DNA of 60,677 nucleotides, from the NCBI GenBank assembly GCA_003353785.1, contig PIVX01000009.1:1-60677 (forward strand). Reading direction: 5' to 3'. Of this stretch, positions 1 through 9,182 are shown in pieces. The DNA is from Gammaproteobacteria bacterium. GTDB taxonomy: Bacteria > Pseudomonadota > Gammaproteobacteria > PIVX01. The stretch's first letter is position 1; every line of letters begins with the position of its first letter. The position numbers and the translations under genes are program-made. The notes under the pieces are model-generated. The model searched no databases. It was not told the origin of the DNA and saw only the letters and a list, made by a program, of their open reading frames with translations.

Positions 1-2
1 CT

Positions 3-218
3 ACTATTGAGGAAGAACGTAATACCCGTACATATGTTATTGCTGCTCAAATTCAGACATGACGTAGTTTATTGCCAAACTTAATTAAGAAACTATCAAA
101 AATTCCAGTTCCTAGAATAGTTAACTATCCAATAATTAAAAGAAGTAAAATAATATTAGCTATTATCGCTAAGAAGTTTTACGAGGACGTTCACTGGATT
201 ATGCAGAATAAAAATTAA
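3..218 (+). pseudogene. Possible decayed coding tail at the window edge
   Basis: Reading from base 3, the frame is open for 19 codons, meets TGA at 60-62, and then stays open in the same frame to TAA at 216-218. The second part reads like real protein (basic and hydrophobic, ending VHWIMQNKN). This could be a gene tail broken by a nonsense mutation, or simply chance in AT-rich DNA. I do not recognise a family. The rest of the stretch to 298 shows nothing. Confidence 0.2.
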
Positions 219-298
219 TTTTCATCTATATTTTTATTGAAAAAATGTTTGAAGCATTAATTATTTTATAAATAAAGATGATCATTGCTAAAAATGGA

Positions 299-333
299 AG
301 CTCCCGGTGACTGATGCGTCAGAGCTGGGAGCT
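299..333 (-). terminator. Strong hairpin, likely terminator of the pgi-like gene
   Basis: AGCTCCC at 299-305 pairs perfectly with GGGAGCT at 327-333, and TGAC/GTCA pairs inside. Read on the minus strand the hairpin lies 38 bases past the pgi-like stop codon and is followed by TCCATTTTT, which fits an intrinsic terminator. The unusually GC-rich stem in this AT-rich DNA could instead be an IS end. Confidence 0.55.
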
Positions 334-370
334 GCCTAATATTAGATAAGATTTTTTAAATCCTCTTCAT

Positions 371-1561
371 CTATTGATTCTCTAAATTTTTATTTATTTT
401 CGACTTTATTATATCAACAGCATTTTGTGTAAAAGGGTTGAGATTGTAATATGTTGTAATAGTTATAACTTCTAAAATCATATTCATCATCAATCCGCCG
501 ATAGTTTTTTCTGAAAGATTATCTAATACAATTTCTCTAACAGGCAGTTGTAATTTAATTAAATTTTGTAAAATTGTTTTACATTTAATATCTAAAAGAT
601 CTCCCATAGTAAAAGTTAGGCCATGTAAATACTTTGAATTAAGGTTTTCTCCTACCCCGCTATTGTTAGTATTAATAATAGTAAAATATTTATTCTTGGG
701 GCCATCCATAAATAGTTGTAATATACTATGTTGGTCAATAGACCCCATACATTTTAGGGGCGTTATTCCAAAACCATTTTTACCAGTAGTTTCTGCGATT
801 AATTGGGACAACCAATCATTATAGTAAGAAAATGAAAAAATATAAGGTATAAAAGCAAAAATATTTTTTTTATTTTCAATGCAATTAATAGCCATATTTA
901 CTGAATCTTTTACTATACTATCATTCTGATTAATAAAATTATGAAGGGCTAATTTAGCTCCATCTCGGAAATTACTAATGTTGCAATTTAAAAATAGAGA
1001 TGGAATTAAAGCAACATTTGAAAAGCATGAAAACCTTCCACCAATATCAGGATCGTGTAGAATAATTTTATCATTAAATTCTTTTGCAATTATGCCTAGC
1101 TTGCTGCTTTGGTTTGCTATTAAAAAATAAAATCGTTTTTGTAGAGTATCTGATTGTCGGTTAAAATATTTTATAGTCCTGATTACTTGTGCAACAGTTT
1201 CTATAGTTTCTCCAGATTTACTAATAGCAATAAATGCGGATTCATCTAAATTAACTGTTTTTAGGAAAGAGTCAAATCTAATAGGGTCAATATAATCAAT
1301 GAAATGAATGTTAGTTGTTTTGTTTAGGATCTTTGCAATAGCTTTTGCCCCTAGAATCGAGCCACCAGTTCCAAAAATGATTAAGGTACTGGCAAGTTGA
1401 GAAATTTTATCTACATTTTTAACTATTTCACTCTCTACATCTGGGTTTAGTATGTTATTGATAAACTCCATTTTCCTATTATTTATGTCTAGTATAATTT
1501 TGTTAATGGTATTGTCACTTTTGATATTATCTGGATTATTGTATAAAAATTGCTGGTACAT
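371..1561 (-). CDS. pgi: Short phosphoglucose isomerase (PGI family)
   Basis: Predicted to interconvert glucose 6-phosphate and fructose 6-phosphate in the cytosol. At 396 residues it is shorter than the classical enzyme of about 550 and matches the compact PGI form. Visible motifs are GTGGS at 64-68, SKSGETIET at 114-122 and the PGI signature IGGRFS at 173-178. The C-terminal signature is divergent (QNAVDIIK in place of the usual Q-GVE--K). It is the last gene of a minus-strand pair after the ThDP enzyme, at the edge of a polysaccharide island, so it may feed nucleotide-sugar synthesis or act on another sugar phosphate. Family assignment is firm; the exact substrate is less so. Confidence 0.85.
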   Translation of the reverse strand: MYQQFLYNNPDNIKSDNTINKIILDINNRKMEFINNILNPDVESEIVKNVDKISQLASTLIIFGTGGSILGAKAIAKILNKTTNIHFIDYIDPIRFDSFLKTVNLDESAFIAISKSGETIETVAQVIRTIKYFNRQSDTLQKRFYFLIANQSSKLGIIAKEFNDKIILHDPDIGGRFSCFSNVALIPSLFLNCNISNFRDGAKLALHNFINQNDSIVKDSVNMAINCIENKKNIFAFIPYIFSFSYYNDWLSQLIAETTGKNGFGITPLKCMGSIDQHSILQLFMDGPKNKYFTIINTNNSGVGENLNSKYLHGLTFTMGDLLDIKCKTILQNLIKLQLPVREIVLDNLSEKTIGGLMMNMILEVITITTYYNLNPFTQNAVDIIKSKINKNLENQ

Positions 1562-1897
1562 CTTTAGCTTGCCCCTAAAAGAATTTGTATATAATCAAAT
1601 TCCTTAATTTTAAACCAAAATAGTAAATCATATTAATAAATATTGTATATTAACATTTTGACAAGTAAATTATTTTTTATAAATTACCAAGGGTAAAGAA
1701 TGTTTTGTTTTTTACTGCTTTATTTTGAAAAAAATAATGACAGTACGTACAAAACCCATAAAATAAGACACAATATTTATACACTAAACTATTCTTAAAA
1801 ACACTTTAGCTAAATGATACTATAATTAGGTTTTCTTGTATAGCTCAAAAAATAGCCAGTTTAAAGTCAATCATGTCCAAACATTTGATGACTTTTT
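1562..1897. other. AT-rich gap of 336 bp between the pgi-like and ThDP genes
   Basis: No gene is supported here. The minus strand carries a TATATA-type -10-like sequence shortly upstream of the pgi-like start. A TTGACA at about 1657 on + is followed by TATAAATT-type sequence at promoter spacing, but no + gene follows it. The gap suggests the two minus-strand genes may have separate promoters. Confidence 0.4.
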
Positions 1898-3679
1898 TTA
1901 TAAAATATCTTTGAATAAATTTTTTAAAATATCTATTTGTGATTGCTGTTCTATAGTGATCTCAGGATGCATTAAGTGTATAGGATTTGACTTCATATTT
2001 CCTGTTGATGTAACTTTTGAAGTTATTTTAGGGAAGTATGTTTGTTCAGGATCTATTGGTACAATAAAGGCATAGGGTGTTGTGCTATTAAATGCATTTA
2101 AAAAATCATCATTTTCAGGAAAATCATTATTTATCTGCATGGACGAAATATCATATGAGTTAAATAGTTTGTCCCAATTTGGAAAACCAAGTCCTGAATC
2201 TATGTCACATCCAATATATTTCCCATTGAAGTAATTTTTTTGTGTTATTCTAATAGAAGCATATCCATTGTCATCAAAAATAAAGATTTTCATGTTCAAT
2301 TTATTAATTTTAACAGTAGCTAATTCTTGTAGGTTTTGTGAAAAACCTCCATCACCTTCTATTAAAATAGTTTTCTTATTACAATTTGCAATAGAAGCTC
2401 CTATAGCTCCGCTCAAGCCATAACCCATTGACGCTAACCCTTTATTTGAAACTATAACTTGACCTTTTTTTTGCATAAAGCTTTGCTGAAAAGTTGTATA
2501 AGCACCACCACTACTACAAGGGATAATAACATCATTTTCCCTACAAATATCAGATAAAAATTGATAGAATTTATATGGAGAAATATATTCTTCTCCAGTA
2601 TGATTACTGTGATACTCATAAATAGGCAATATTTCCTTGATTTGATTGCAGTATTCTAACCATCTATTGTGATCACCTAGATCAAAACGTAAAAGTTTTT
2701 TAATTAGATCATTTGCATCAACACAGTATTTGTATTTCGTAGAAGGATGGCCTTTTTCAAGCTCTATAGGATCGCAGTCTATATGAATGATTTCTCCTCT
2801 AGGCATAAATTCTTGCCAGTTAAAACCTGTCTGTTGTATTCCTAGTCTTGTCCCAATTGCAACTAAAAGATCAGATTCTTGCAACAGAATATTAGAATAT
2901 CTCTGTCCCCATGTATTTGGCCTGCCAAAATATAGATTGTGATGGCTACATATACGATCTGCTGCATTCCAAGTTGTCATAACTGGTACGCTTTGTTTAT
3001 TAAAATTTTTATATATTTCTTTTGCAGTTTTTCTGGATATTCCCCCTCCTAAAAGAATAATTGGTCTTCTGGTCTTTTTAATATTGGATAAAACCCCATC
3101 AATATCTGTATTATTTATTTTATTAATTGAATTTATGCTATTAGTAAAATTGTTTAGATCTTTTTCATTGACTGTTTTAGCTTGGATATCTAGTGGGATT
3201 TCTATAAAAACTGGTCCTTTGCGTGGAGAATTAGAAATGTTAGCTAGTTCTAAAAAATTTGTTTTATTAAGAATGCGATCCATATAAAAGGCTTTCTTAG
3301 TAATAGGAGTTACTAAATTTACACCATCTATTTCTTGAATTCCTCTTTGACGCATTCCTTCAGATAAACGATCATTAGTTTTCACAGTTCCACCGAGGAT
3401 CAGTAATTCTCTGCTTTCAAGATAACTTCCAGCGATGGCAGTTAAAATGTTGGTTAAACCGGGGCCTGCAGTAACAAGTGCGAATGCTTTAGAGCCAACT
3501 TCTGTTTCGTTATAATATTCAGTCGCTATTCCTGCAGCTACTTCATGCACAACAGGGATCACAGTAAAATACCTGCTTGCACTTTCAATTAAGTGCATTA
3601 TATTACCACCAGTTAGCGCAAAACAATGGCTATAACCATTATCTTTTAACCATTGGCACATTAAGTCGCTATACTTCAT
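1898..3679 (-). CDS. ThDP-dependent acetolactate-synthase-like enzyme
   Basis: A 593-residue three-domain thiamine-diphosphate enzyme of the acetohydroxyacid synthase fold. The N-terminal Pyr domain has the catalytic glutamate in HEVAAG (H45, E46), the central domain lies at about 190-340, and the C-terminal PP domain has GDGG at 442-445 with the metal-ligand region DDNGY near 469-473. It probably decarboxylates a 2-keto acid such as pyruvate and transfers the two-carbon unit. No regulatory subunit gene (ilvH-like) is nearby, and the neighbours are glycosyltransferases, an aldolase and an epimerase. It therefore more likely makes a branched or modified sugar (YerE-like role, inferred) than branched-chain amino acids. 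Family confidence is high, substrate unknown. Confidence 0.8.
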   Translation of the reverse strand: MKYSDLMCQWLKDNGYSHCFALTGGNIMHLIESASRYFTVIPVVHEVAAGIATEYYNETEVGSKAFALVTAGPGLTNILTAIAGSYLESRELLILGGTVKTNDRLSEGMRQRGIQEIDGVNLVTPITKKAFYMDRILNKTNFLELANISNSPRKGPVFIEIPLDIQAKTVNEKDLNNFTNSINSINKINNTDIDGVLSNIKKTRRPIILLGGGISRKTAKEIYKNFNKQSVPVMTTWNAADRICSHHNLYFGRPNTWGQRYSNILLQESDLLVAIGTRLGIQQTGFNWQEFMPRGEIIHIDCDPIELEKGHPSTKYKYCVDANDLIKKLLRFDLGDHNRWLEYCNQIKEILPIYEYHSNHTGEEYISPYKFYQFLSDICRENDVIIPCSSGGAYTTFQQSFMQKKGQVIVSNKGLASMGYGLSGAIGASIANCNKKTILIEGDGGFSQNLQELATVKINKLNMKIFIFDDNGYASIRITQKNYFNGKYIGCDIDSGLGFPNWDKLFNSYDISSMQINNDFPENDDFLNAFNSTTPYAFIVPIDPEQTYFPKITSKVTSTGNMKSNPIHLMHPEITIEQQSQIDILKNLFKDIL

Positions 3680-3911
3680 ATTTGTAAATAAATACCAAAA
3701 ATAATAGAAAATTTTAACAAAGGTGATTCAGTGTTTCATTTTTATTGTGATTAATCAATAAATTTTATGTTGGTAATTCAGGTTTTGTCCAAATATAAAG
3801 CATCTATTCTTAGAGCGTGACATAGCTGGAATTCCATATATTAAATATTAACCCGTTAATACTCATTCAAGAACCATAACTTACATAAAAGCAGTGAAGA
3901 AAGTTTAGCTT

Positions 3912-3942
3912 AAGTTAGATATAGATACTCTATATTTAACTT
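3912..3942. repeat. 31-bp near-perfect inverted repeat
   Basis: AAGTTAGATATAGA at 3912-3925 pairs with TCTATATTTAACTT at 3929-3942, 13 of 14 positions, around a three-base loop TAC. It sits mid-gap between divergent genes. It could be an operator, an RNA hairpin or an IS scar; it lacks a flanking T-run. Confidence 0.6.
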
Positions 3943-4070
3943 GGGAGCGGAGAAATATATTGTAATATTTGTAAAGGTATTGATAAAAAAGATACTCATA
4001 AAGGTTAGTGGTATAGTAATGAAATAATTTAATAATGAAATAGTGAGGTTATCATGGTTTTGAGGAATCT

Positions 4071-4097
4071 ATAAATACCTAGTATACTAGTATTTAT
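4071..4097. promoter_or_regulatory. Palindrome just upstream of the GT-B gene
   Basis: The perfect 12-bp palindrome CTAGTATACTAG at 4079-4090 is flanked by ATAAATA and TATTTAT arms with one unpaired C at 4078. It ends 31 bases before the ATG at 4129, the place for an operator or leader hairpin of that gene. Function is inferred from position only. Confidence 0.45.
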
Positions 4098-4128
4098 AAA
4101 TAACTCGTTAAAAAAATGAAATATAAAT

Positions 4129-5175
4129 ATGAATTCAAGAATTTTTCCTAATTATAGAGGAAAACCATATTATATATATGCTCCCCCATACATTAGAACT
4201 TCAGCAGGAATAAAAGTTTTATATATTTTATGTCATCACCTTAATCTTCAAGGTTATGAGGCGTATATTATTCAATATAAAAAAATTTACTATCCATCAC
4301 CTAGTTTATATACACCAATACTTTCTAAAGAAGTTTATAATTTACACAGGAAGAATAAATTAAATCCGATAGTAATATATCCTGAAACTATATCAAGCAA
4401 TCCTTTGAATATGACAAATATTGTTAGGTATTTCTTAAACTATCCTGCTTTACTTGGAGGAGATAAAAACATAAATCCATCAGAAATTAATTTTGCATAT
4501 TCTAAATTATTGGCTAATTATATTTCTATACCTGAAGATCAAGTACTATTTGTTCCTGCTAGTGATTTATCAATCTTCAAACCTCCAGGCATGAATACTA
4601 TTCGAGAAGGAAGTTGTTTCTATGCTGGGAAATATAAATATTTTCATGGAGGTAAACTTTTCGAAATTACAAAAAAAAGCAAAGAAATAATACGTGGTGA
4701 TATAAACGAACCTACTCCAACAGAGATAGCAAAAATATTTCAGCAATCAGAGATATTTTATTGTTATGAAGACTCTGCTCTTGCGATAGAAGCAGTTCTG
4801 TGTGGATGTCCTACGGTATATTTGTCGAATGTATTTTTTAATAAAGGTAAACCTATCGCACATTTCGAGATTGGAGAAGAAGGCTTTGCATATCGAAACG
4901 ATGATCAATTAATACAAAGAGCAAGAAATACAGTATCCCAGGGCATGAGTAACTATATAAAGTCAGAAAAGCTTTTTTTTAAGCAGTTAGATAACTTTAT
5001 AAATATAACACAAAATCTAAATGGCAACAGTAAGATTATTCCATATAATAAAATTAAGGAAAAAATTACTATAAAATATAGAATAAATACTATTTTTTCT
5101 TATTATAAAATAAACGGGTTTAGAAAATTGATAATCAAAATTTACTCTTTTGCAAGAAGAAAATTAAATTTCTAA
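4129..5175 (+). CDS. GT-B fold glycosyltransferase-like protein
   Basis: A 348-residue protein with the layout of a GT4-like retaining glycosyltransferase. There is an N-terminal Rossmann-like half beginning at about residue 13 with a glycine-poor loop (RTSAGIKV). The C-terminal half has the characteristic acceptor/donor segment YEDSALAIEAVLCGCPTVYL near residues 215-235, where the glutamate normally contacts the nucleotide-sugar. The C-terminus is basic (from about residue 295), consistent with peripheral membrane attachment. It is alone on + between two minus-strand elements. It probably adds one sugar of the surface polysaccharide; donor and acceptor cannot be told. Confidence 0.65.
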   Translation: MNSRIFPNYRGKPYYIYAPPYIRTSAGIKVLYILCHHLNLQGYEAYIIQYKKIYYPSPSLYTPILSKEVYNLHRKNKLNPIVIYPETISSNPLNMTNIVRYFLNYPALLGGDKNINPSEINFAYSKLLANYISIPEDQVLFVPASDLSIFKPPGMNTIREGSCFYAGKYKYFHGGKLFEITKKSKEIIRGDINEPTPTEIAKIFQQSEIFYCYEDSALAIEAVLCGCPTVYLSNVFFNKGKPIAHFEIGEEGFAYRNDDQLIQRARNTVSQGMSNYIKSEKLFFKQLDNFINITQNLNGNSKIIPYNKIKEKITIKYRINTIFSYYKINGFRKLIIKIYSFARRKLNF

Positions 5176-5224
5176 TTAAATATAAATTATCAGCACCTAT
5201 TAGACTTCTAAAACAACCAGATAA

Positions 5225-5829
5225 GAATCACCCTTAAATTCTGCTGATAGACTGTCAGTGCGATGTTCACTTGGATAACCGCCTAAACGGTCGCAAAGAA
5301 TCTTGTAATCCTTCTGTTAAAGCAGTATAAGACTCTCCACTTATAGTTATTTTCAAATTACTCATCTTGAAAAGGCTAAACGAGAATGGTATAAAATATA
5401 TTTGAATATTTTTCCACGAATAGTTACTGTTATCCCCTTGAGAGTAGTGAAGTCTGATAGTCCTAATGCTCCAGGCTCATGAATTTGCTTAAACATTACC
5501 TCTTTTTCTTTGCTGTATTTACCTTTCCATTCACGTACACGATGTTGCAATGTCCGTAAAATAGAATCTGGATATTTACCAGTATGATTGTTTTGCAAAT
5601 AATCCAGCAATGTCGGGCCTAAAAGAGTTGGTGATTCTTCCAATAAAGGAACTAGCTCTGAACCCCAAACTGGCTCTAATGGATTTTTCCTAGTACCGCC
5701 AATGCCGATCTTTAGTTTTAGGATCTTGATGCTTGCGATGTTCAATATCATGACCTGAGCGCACTGAAATACTGGATTTAGCTGCGCTAATTTTTTGTGT
5801 ATAGCCTTCTTTTCTTGATATTAACTGTT
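5225..5829 (-). pseudogene. IS21-family transposase (IstA-like) remnant
   Basis: Minus-strand protein similarity to IS21-type transposases runs from SRKEGYTQKISAAKSSISVR (about 5815) through KEVMFKQIHEPG and LSDFTTLKG to GGYPSEHRTDSLSAEF near 5240, in three different frames. One extra base at about 5695 shifts RHWR out of frame with TRKNPLEPVW. A stop near 5362 and another frame change in the ESYTALTEGLQ region break the rest. The N-terminal helix-turn-helix and most of the DDE domain C-terminus are missing, and no IstB partner is visible. The longest intact stretch, 5362-5751, is only part of the gene. Confidence 0.8.
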
Positions 5830-6269
5830 CTATTTATGAACATATATCTTAAAAGTAACTTTTTTTAACCGATGATCATAGTTGTCGTCTAAATACTAAA
5901 TAGGTAAATTACTTAGCAAACAACAGAAGTATTTAAGAAATATTGTTTCTACGCAAAGGAACTATTTTCATTTACTGGCGAAGTTAGGGAAAATTCTCGG
6001 ATCGCAACACCATCATTATATTTTTGTTTAAACTATTGGAATAATATTTAATAAAGACTATCGTGCTTACATTCATTTTGGTATTATTAAAAATGGAGAC
6101 GCAGCTAAAATTAGTATCTTGGATAAATAGATGGATTTACTATACAGTGCATTATAATAGCTGTTTAATAAGTAGATAGTATAGCTGGATTTTAAAATTT
6201 TGTGATAGTGTTAAATAGACAATATTTTATTTTTTAAGCAATAAAAATTAATTTGAGAGATAAAATATT
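5830..6269. other. Gap with a possible short gene tail
   Basis: No complete gene. On + a frame near 6030-6130 reads FNKDYRAYIHFGIIKNGDAA and then SILDK before TAG, which looks like the end of a real protein but is not one I can name. It may be further mobile-element debris next to the IS21 remnant. The last 100 bases should contain the promoter of the aldolase gene at 6270. Confidence 0.3.
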
Positions 6270-7082
6270 ATGAAAGAAAAAATATCACACTTTCTATCTG
6301 ATGGTGATTTAGAAAATCAAATGTTAGAACTTCTAATAAAAGGCAAAGAGGAACTAGGTTGGGTTGGTGTAAAGGCAGAATTTGAAGCTGAAGGTTCTAG
6401 AAAAGAAGAGGTTATTTTTTTGAATAATCTAGTTAAGAGAGCAGGGTTAAAGCTTGGTATTAAGATAGGAGGATGTGAAGCAATATCTGACTTGTTAAGT
6501 TGTAAGATTTTAGGGGCTAATTATATAATAGCACCGATGGTGGAAACTCCATATGCTCTTTCAAAATATTTAGCAGCAAAAGATAAAATTTTTTCTTTAT
6601 CTGAAAAAAAGAATATAAAGTTCCTTTTTAATTTAGAAACAATAACTGGATACAATAACCTGAATGATTTTGTAGAATTAATTGGTCAAAACTCTTCTAG
6701 CATAGATGGAATAGTTTTTGGTAGAGTTGATTTTGCAGGATCCTTAAATTTAGACAGAGCTGATATTGCAAGTAAAAAGATAACAGATGCGTGTGTAAAT
6801 GTTGCTTCCGCATGTAAAAATTTTCAAAAAGAATTTGTTGTAGGAGGGGCAGTATCAATGGATACAGTTGATAGCCTGCGTACTATAAAAAAAGAATATT
6901 TAACAAGATTTGAAACTAGAAAAATTATATTTGATTCATCTATACTAAATAAGGATATGGAAGATCCTATAAAATATGCTGTTTTGTTTGAATTATTGTG
7001 GCTAAAAAATAAATTTAAATATTATAATTCTATTGCGTTGGAAGATGATATACGTCTGAAGATGTTAGAGAAGAGACTATGA
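6270..7082 (+). CDS. HpcH/HpaI-type aldolase / citrate-lyase-like protein
   Basis: A 270-residue TIM-barrel protein of the HpcH/HpaI (CitE-like) family. Diagnostic stretches are KIGGCEA near residue 68, APMVETPYAL near 89 (metal-binding glutamate), LETITGYNN near 123 and FGRVDFAGSL near 150 (metal-binding aspartate). Family members make or cleave carbon-carbon bonds between pyruvate or acetyl-CoA and an aldehyde or oxoacid with Mg or Mn. Here it heads a plus-strand run with an SDR epimerase and glycosyltransferases, so an aldol step in making an unusual sugar or acyl substituent is inferred. It lacks other aromatic-degradation genes, which argues against a catabolic role. Confidence 0.75.
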   Translation: MKEKISHFLSDGDLENQMLELLIKGKEELGWVGVKAEFEAEGSRKEEVIFLNNLVKRAGLKLGIKIGGCEAISDLLSCKILGANYIIAPMVETPYALSKYLAAKDKIFSLSEKKNIKFLFNLETITGYNNLNDFVELIGQNSSSIDGIVFGRVDFAGSLNLDRADIASKKITDACVNVASACKNFQKEFVVGGAVSMDTVDSLRTIKKEYLTRFETRKIIFDSSILNKDMEDPIKYAVLFELLWLKNKFKYYNSIALEDDIRLKMLEKRL

Positions 7083-7119
7083 AAATTTTCTAACAAAAAT
7101 ATGAGTTTAATTATAAAAT

Positions 7120-8076
7120 ATGCGTATAGATCATAATGGAATGAAAATTTTTCAGAAGATATATATCACCGGACCAAGTGGATGGATAGGTAAGTATTTC
7201 ATTGAAGAGCTTTATAAATATTTTCAAGATGATATATATAAAGTTGTTGTTCCTATTAGTTCAAGTAAAAAAAAAATTAGGTTGTTGTCAGGTTTAGAGT
7301 TAACTTGTATTAGTTATGATGAGTCTTTGGAATTGCTTCCAACGAAGAATAATTTGTTATGCCATTTTGCATTTTTAACTCGTGATAAAGTTGATGAATT
7401 GTCATTGGATAAGTATATTAAAAATAATGATAATATATCTAAACATATTCTTAAATTAGTAAAATTATTACAAATAGAAAAAATGTTATATTTATCATCA
7501 GGGGCAGTTTATAGTAGGAATAGAGAGCTGGAAAATGACATTGAGTCAAACCCATATGGATTTCTAAAGCGGAAAGATGAAGAACGTTTTATAAAAATTG
7601 CAGTAGAATTAGGTATGCAATTACTAATACCAAGAGTTTTTAATGTGGCAGGTCTATATATAAATAAAACTTCAATGTATGCAATATCTAATTTTATAAT
7701 ACAAATAGCAAAAAATAGAGAAGTTAAAATAAATGCAAAAAATAAAGTATGGAGATCATATATAGATCTAGAAGATTTATGCAATCTGAGCTTTTTGTGG
7801 TTTTTAGATCATAGCAAAGAACAAAAAATATATATTTTTGATACTGTTGGAACTAAAGAGGTAGAGCTGGAAGATTTAGCAAAAACAATATATCACTATT
7901 TAGGTATAAAACCAGTTATATTGAGAGAATATAATACTAGAATAAAAGAAGATTATTATGTGGGAGAATCATATATGCAAAATAGATTATGTAATATGTA
8001 TAATTATAAAATTAATGATTTAAGTAATTTAATAAAAATTACTTATTTGTACTTAAAAAAAACTGATAGAATCTAA
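7120..8076 (+). CDS. NAD-dependent epimerase/dehydratase (extended SDR)
   Basis: A 318-residue extended short-chain dehydrogenase, as used to epimerise, reduce or dehydrate nucleotide-sugars. The Rossmann motif is GPSGWIG at about 18-24, the strand with the catalytic serine reads LSSGAVYS, and the active-site YGFLK matches YxxxK near 146-150. A second start, ATG at 7141, would place the glycine motif close to the N-terminus and is also plausible. It follows the aldolase by 37 bases and its TAA overlaps the next ATG by one base, so the two are translationally coupled. The substrate is unknown. Confidence 0.75.
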   Translation: MRIDHNGMKIFQKIYITGPSGWIGKYFIEELYKYFQDDIYKVVVPISSSKKKIRLLSGLELTCISYDESLELLPTKNNLLCHFAFLTRDKVDELSLDKYIKNNDNISKHILKLVKLLQIEKMLYLSSGAVYSRNRELENDIESNPYGFLKRKDEERFIKIAVELGMQLLIPRVFNVAGLYINKTSMYAISNFIIQIAKNREVKINAKNKVWRSYIDLEDLCNLSFLWFLDHSKEQKIYIFDTVGTKEVELEDLAKTIYHYLGIKPVILREYNTRIKEDYYVGESYMQNRLCNMYNYKINDLSNLIKITYLYLKKTDRI

Positions 8077-9182
8077 TGAAACCTGATAAACTAGTTTCTG
8101 TATTAATCTCGATGTATCATGATGAAAAGTATATTCGAGATTGTCTTTATTCTGTATTATTGCAAAGTTATGAAAATATAGAAGTTATTCTATTTGATAG
8201 AAGCACAGATAATAAGTGTAGAACTATTATTGAGTCATTTGATGATAAAAGAATAGTATATTTACAGGGAAATATTACTGCACAACAATCCTTGATTGCA
8301 ATGTACAAATGCTCCCAAGGGGAGTACTTAAGGATGTTCTGCGCAGATGATATTATGCTCAAAGATAGCATTAAATTGCAAGTAAAGCATCTAAATTGTT
8401 CTAATACGGATATCGTTTTCTCACACATGTATACTATGACAGATAAAAATAAAGTTAATAAAAAAGATTTACTATTTTCTGATATAAAGAAAGATAATAG
8501 TAGCTTATTAAAATATATTTTCATGGAACGTAACCCTCTATTATTTCCAACTGCAATGTTAAGAAAGAGTATTGTCGATGAGGATTTTTTTGATATACGT
8601 TATAGGCAACTATACGATTTGATGAAATGGACTAAGCTTCTTTTAAAAAATAGGAAATTCTCTGTAATTAGTAAACCATTGGTTGCTTATAGGCTAAGAA
8701 AAGGAACTGGTAATTTATCTAATATATTTAACTTTGAATCTCAATCTAGGTATGTATTTGAATATATACAGCTTCTAAAGTATATTGGAAATAACATTTC
8801 TTTTTCTTTGCTAGTAAGTATGTTTCCAGAAGTTGTGTCTATGTTTACCACTAAGGTTCCGAATGATGTAAAAAAATATATTCCCTTTATACTCTCAATC
8901 TTACTACTTAAGAAGAAAGAAAGATTTGTATTTAATTACCCAATACATAAAAAATATGCTATCCAAACTATCTTTGAAAATATGGAAAAAGAAGAAGATA
9001 GGAAATGGATTAAAACTAATTTAAAATACAATATCAGTGAATTGGAAAAACAGATGGGATATTATTTCACTAATAAAGAATTATGGAGCCTATCTAAATC
9101 TGTGAAGATGTTTAAATATTATATAAAAAATAATGGATGGATTTTCACATTACGTAAGGCATGTAGATATGTATTTAGGTAA
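8076..9182 (+). CDS. Family 2 glycosyltransferase
   Basis: A 368-residue GT-A fold enzyme. The N-terminus shows the GT2 pattern VSVLISMYHDEKYIRDCLYS, with a nucleotide-binding stretch VILFDRSTDN and a metal-binding FCADDIML near residues 88-95. The C-terminal third is basic, typical for acceptor binding at the inner membrane face. The ATG overlaps the stop of the SDR gene by one base (TAATG), indicating co-translation. It presumably transfers the sugar made by the neighbouring enzymes, but this is inference from position. Confidence 0.8.
   Translation: MKPDKLVSVLISMYHDEKYIRDCLYSVLLQSYENIEVILFDRSTDNKCRTIIESFDDKRIVYLQGNITAQQSLIAMYKCSQGEYLRMFCADDIMLKDSIKLQVKHLNCSNTDIVFSHMYTMTDKNKVNKKDLLFSDIKKDNSSLLKYIFMERNPLLFPTAMLRKSIVDEDFFDIRYRQLYDLMKWTKLLLKNRKFSVISKPLVAYRLRKGTGNLSNIFNFESQSRYVFEYIQLLKYIGNNISFSLLVSMFPEVVSMFTTKVPNDVKKYIPFILSILLLKKKERFVFNYPIHKKYAIQTIFENMEKEEDRKWIKTNLKYNISELEKQMGYYFTNKELWSLSKSVKMFKYYIKNNGWIFTLRKACRYVFR

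Larger units (their letters stand above)
3680..4128. other. 449-bp divergent intergenic region
   Basis: This separates the minus-strand ThDP gene from the plus-strand glycosyltransferase, so promoters for both should lie here. It holds two notable inverted repeats, at 3912-3942 and 4071-4097, listed separately. No open frame in it resembles a protein. Confidence 0.6.

Noticed and set aside
1657..1685. TTGACA with a TATAAATT-like sequence at promoter spacing on the plus strand
   Set aside because: No plus-strand gene or RNA follows it; AT-rich DNA gives many such matches.
1836..2075. Plus-strand open frame over the end of the ThDP gene
   Set aside because: Mostly antisense to a well-supported gene and with no recognisable motifs.
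1898..3679. Calling the ThDP gene ilvB of amino-acid synthesis
   Set aside because: No small regulatory subunit or ilv genes nearby, and the setting is a glycan island; the family is right but the pathway is not supported.
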